5,396 bases of DNA from Actinomycetes bacterium (lineage in GTDB: Bacteria; Actinomycetota; Acidimicrobiia; Acidimicrobiales; Acidimicrobiaceae): positions 1-5,396 of the forward strand of contig JAKAOC010000200.1 in NCBI GenBank assembly GCA_021823385.1, given 5' to 3'. The translations under genes and the position numbers were made by a program. Positions 5,235 to 5,396 of this stretch are shown in pieces; position 1 is the stretch's first letter, and the number at the start of each line of letters is the position of its first letter. The notes under the pieces are model-generated. The model made no database searches. It saw nothing but the letters and a program-made list of their open reading frames with translations, and was not told the origin of the DNA.

Positions 5235-5396
5235 ATGACCGAAGCAAGCCAATCGATCCTGGATGCGGCAATCGACCAAGACCCGTCGACCTTGAAGGTG
5301 AGGCAAACGATCTTCCGCTCGATCCTCGCTGGCATGCCCATCGACGAAGCTCTGATCGCGGAGATGACCGGTCTCGGCAACTCGGTAGTCAGATCC
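5235..5396 (+). CDS. N-terminal part of an unknown protein with a helix-turn-helix-like start (runs off the right edge)
   Basis: ATG 5235 is preceded by a textbook GGAGGA (5222-5227) with a 7-base spacer. The frame is open to the window end, giving 54 residues that begin MTEASQSILDAAIDQDPST and go on to VRQTIFRSILAGMPIDEAL, then IAEMTGLGNSVVRS. The second half reads as a helix-turn-helix: 'hydrophobic helix, G-x-P-I turn, A-E-M-T-G-L recognition-type helix'. Winged-helix starts of this layout occur in regulators and in alkylmercury-lyase-like proteins, so both are options. It is divergent from the split-barrel gene, with which it shares a 112-base intergenic region. Its full length and function are not visible. 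I am sure it is coding, not what it is. Confidence 0.7.
   Translation, partial: MTEASQSILDAAIDQDPSTLKVRQTIFRSILAGMPIDEALIAEMTGLGNSVVRS

Noticed and set aside
1..5396. CRISPR array, tRNA or rRNA gene, retron or phage attachment site
   Set aside because: I found no regularly spaced long repeats, cloverleaf ends, ribosomal motifs or reverse transcriptase reading anywhere in the window.

Overview
The window most likely comes from a high-GC bacterium, probably of the Actinomycetota. This rests on overall composition, the GTG/TTG starts, the IS3-type transposase flavour, a compact cold-shock protein, an F420/FMN-type split-barrel protein and a GadB of the usual bacterial type. It is an inference from sequence character only; there is no rRNA or other phylogenetic marker here.

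Layout from left to right. Positions 1-77 (minus) hold the first codons of what looks like an MFS-type transporter running off the left edge. A 0.2 kb gap with perfect palindromes follows. Positions 320-661 (minus) encode a 113-residue protein of unknown function with its own plausible extended -10 promoter and leader hairpin. Positions ~749-1585 (minus) are the decayed remains of an IS3-family transposase (OrfB), broken by two frameshifts and lacking two of its three catalytic acids. Positions 1856-2059 (minus) encode a CspA-family cold-shock protein with a recognisable promoter. About 1 kb (2108-3092) is largely non-coding. It contains only repeats and the severed N-terminus of a ribbon-helix-helix antitoxin-like protein (from 2515). 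Positions 3136-4569 (plus) encode a complete glutamate decarboxylase (GadB type), the best-supported gene here, preceded by a strong leader hairpin and an excellent ribosome binding site. A strong hairpin lies between it and the convergent split-barrel oxidoreductase gene (4655-5122, minus). Divergent from that, 5235-5396 (plus) is the start of a gene that runs off the right edge.

How it works together: GadB converts glutamate to GABA and consumes a cytoplasmic proton, normally as part of acid resistance with a GadC antiporter. No antiporter is in the window, and no operon links GadB with its neighbours. The window reads as an accessory or rearranged segment: stand-alone genes separated by a dead insertion sequence, an orphan antitoxin fragment and non-coding DNA. 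I do not see a convincing new multi-gene system. The most interesting signals are the regulatory-looking structures in front of gadB, csp and the 320-661 gene, and the histidine-rich tail of GadB.
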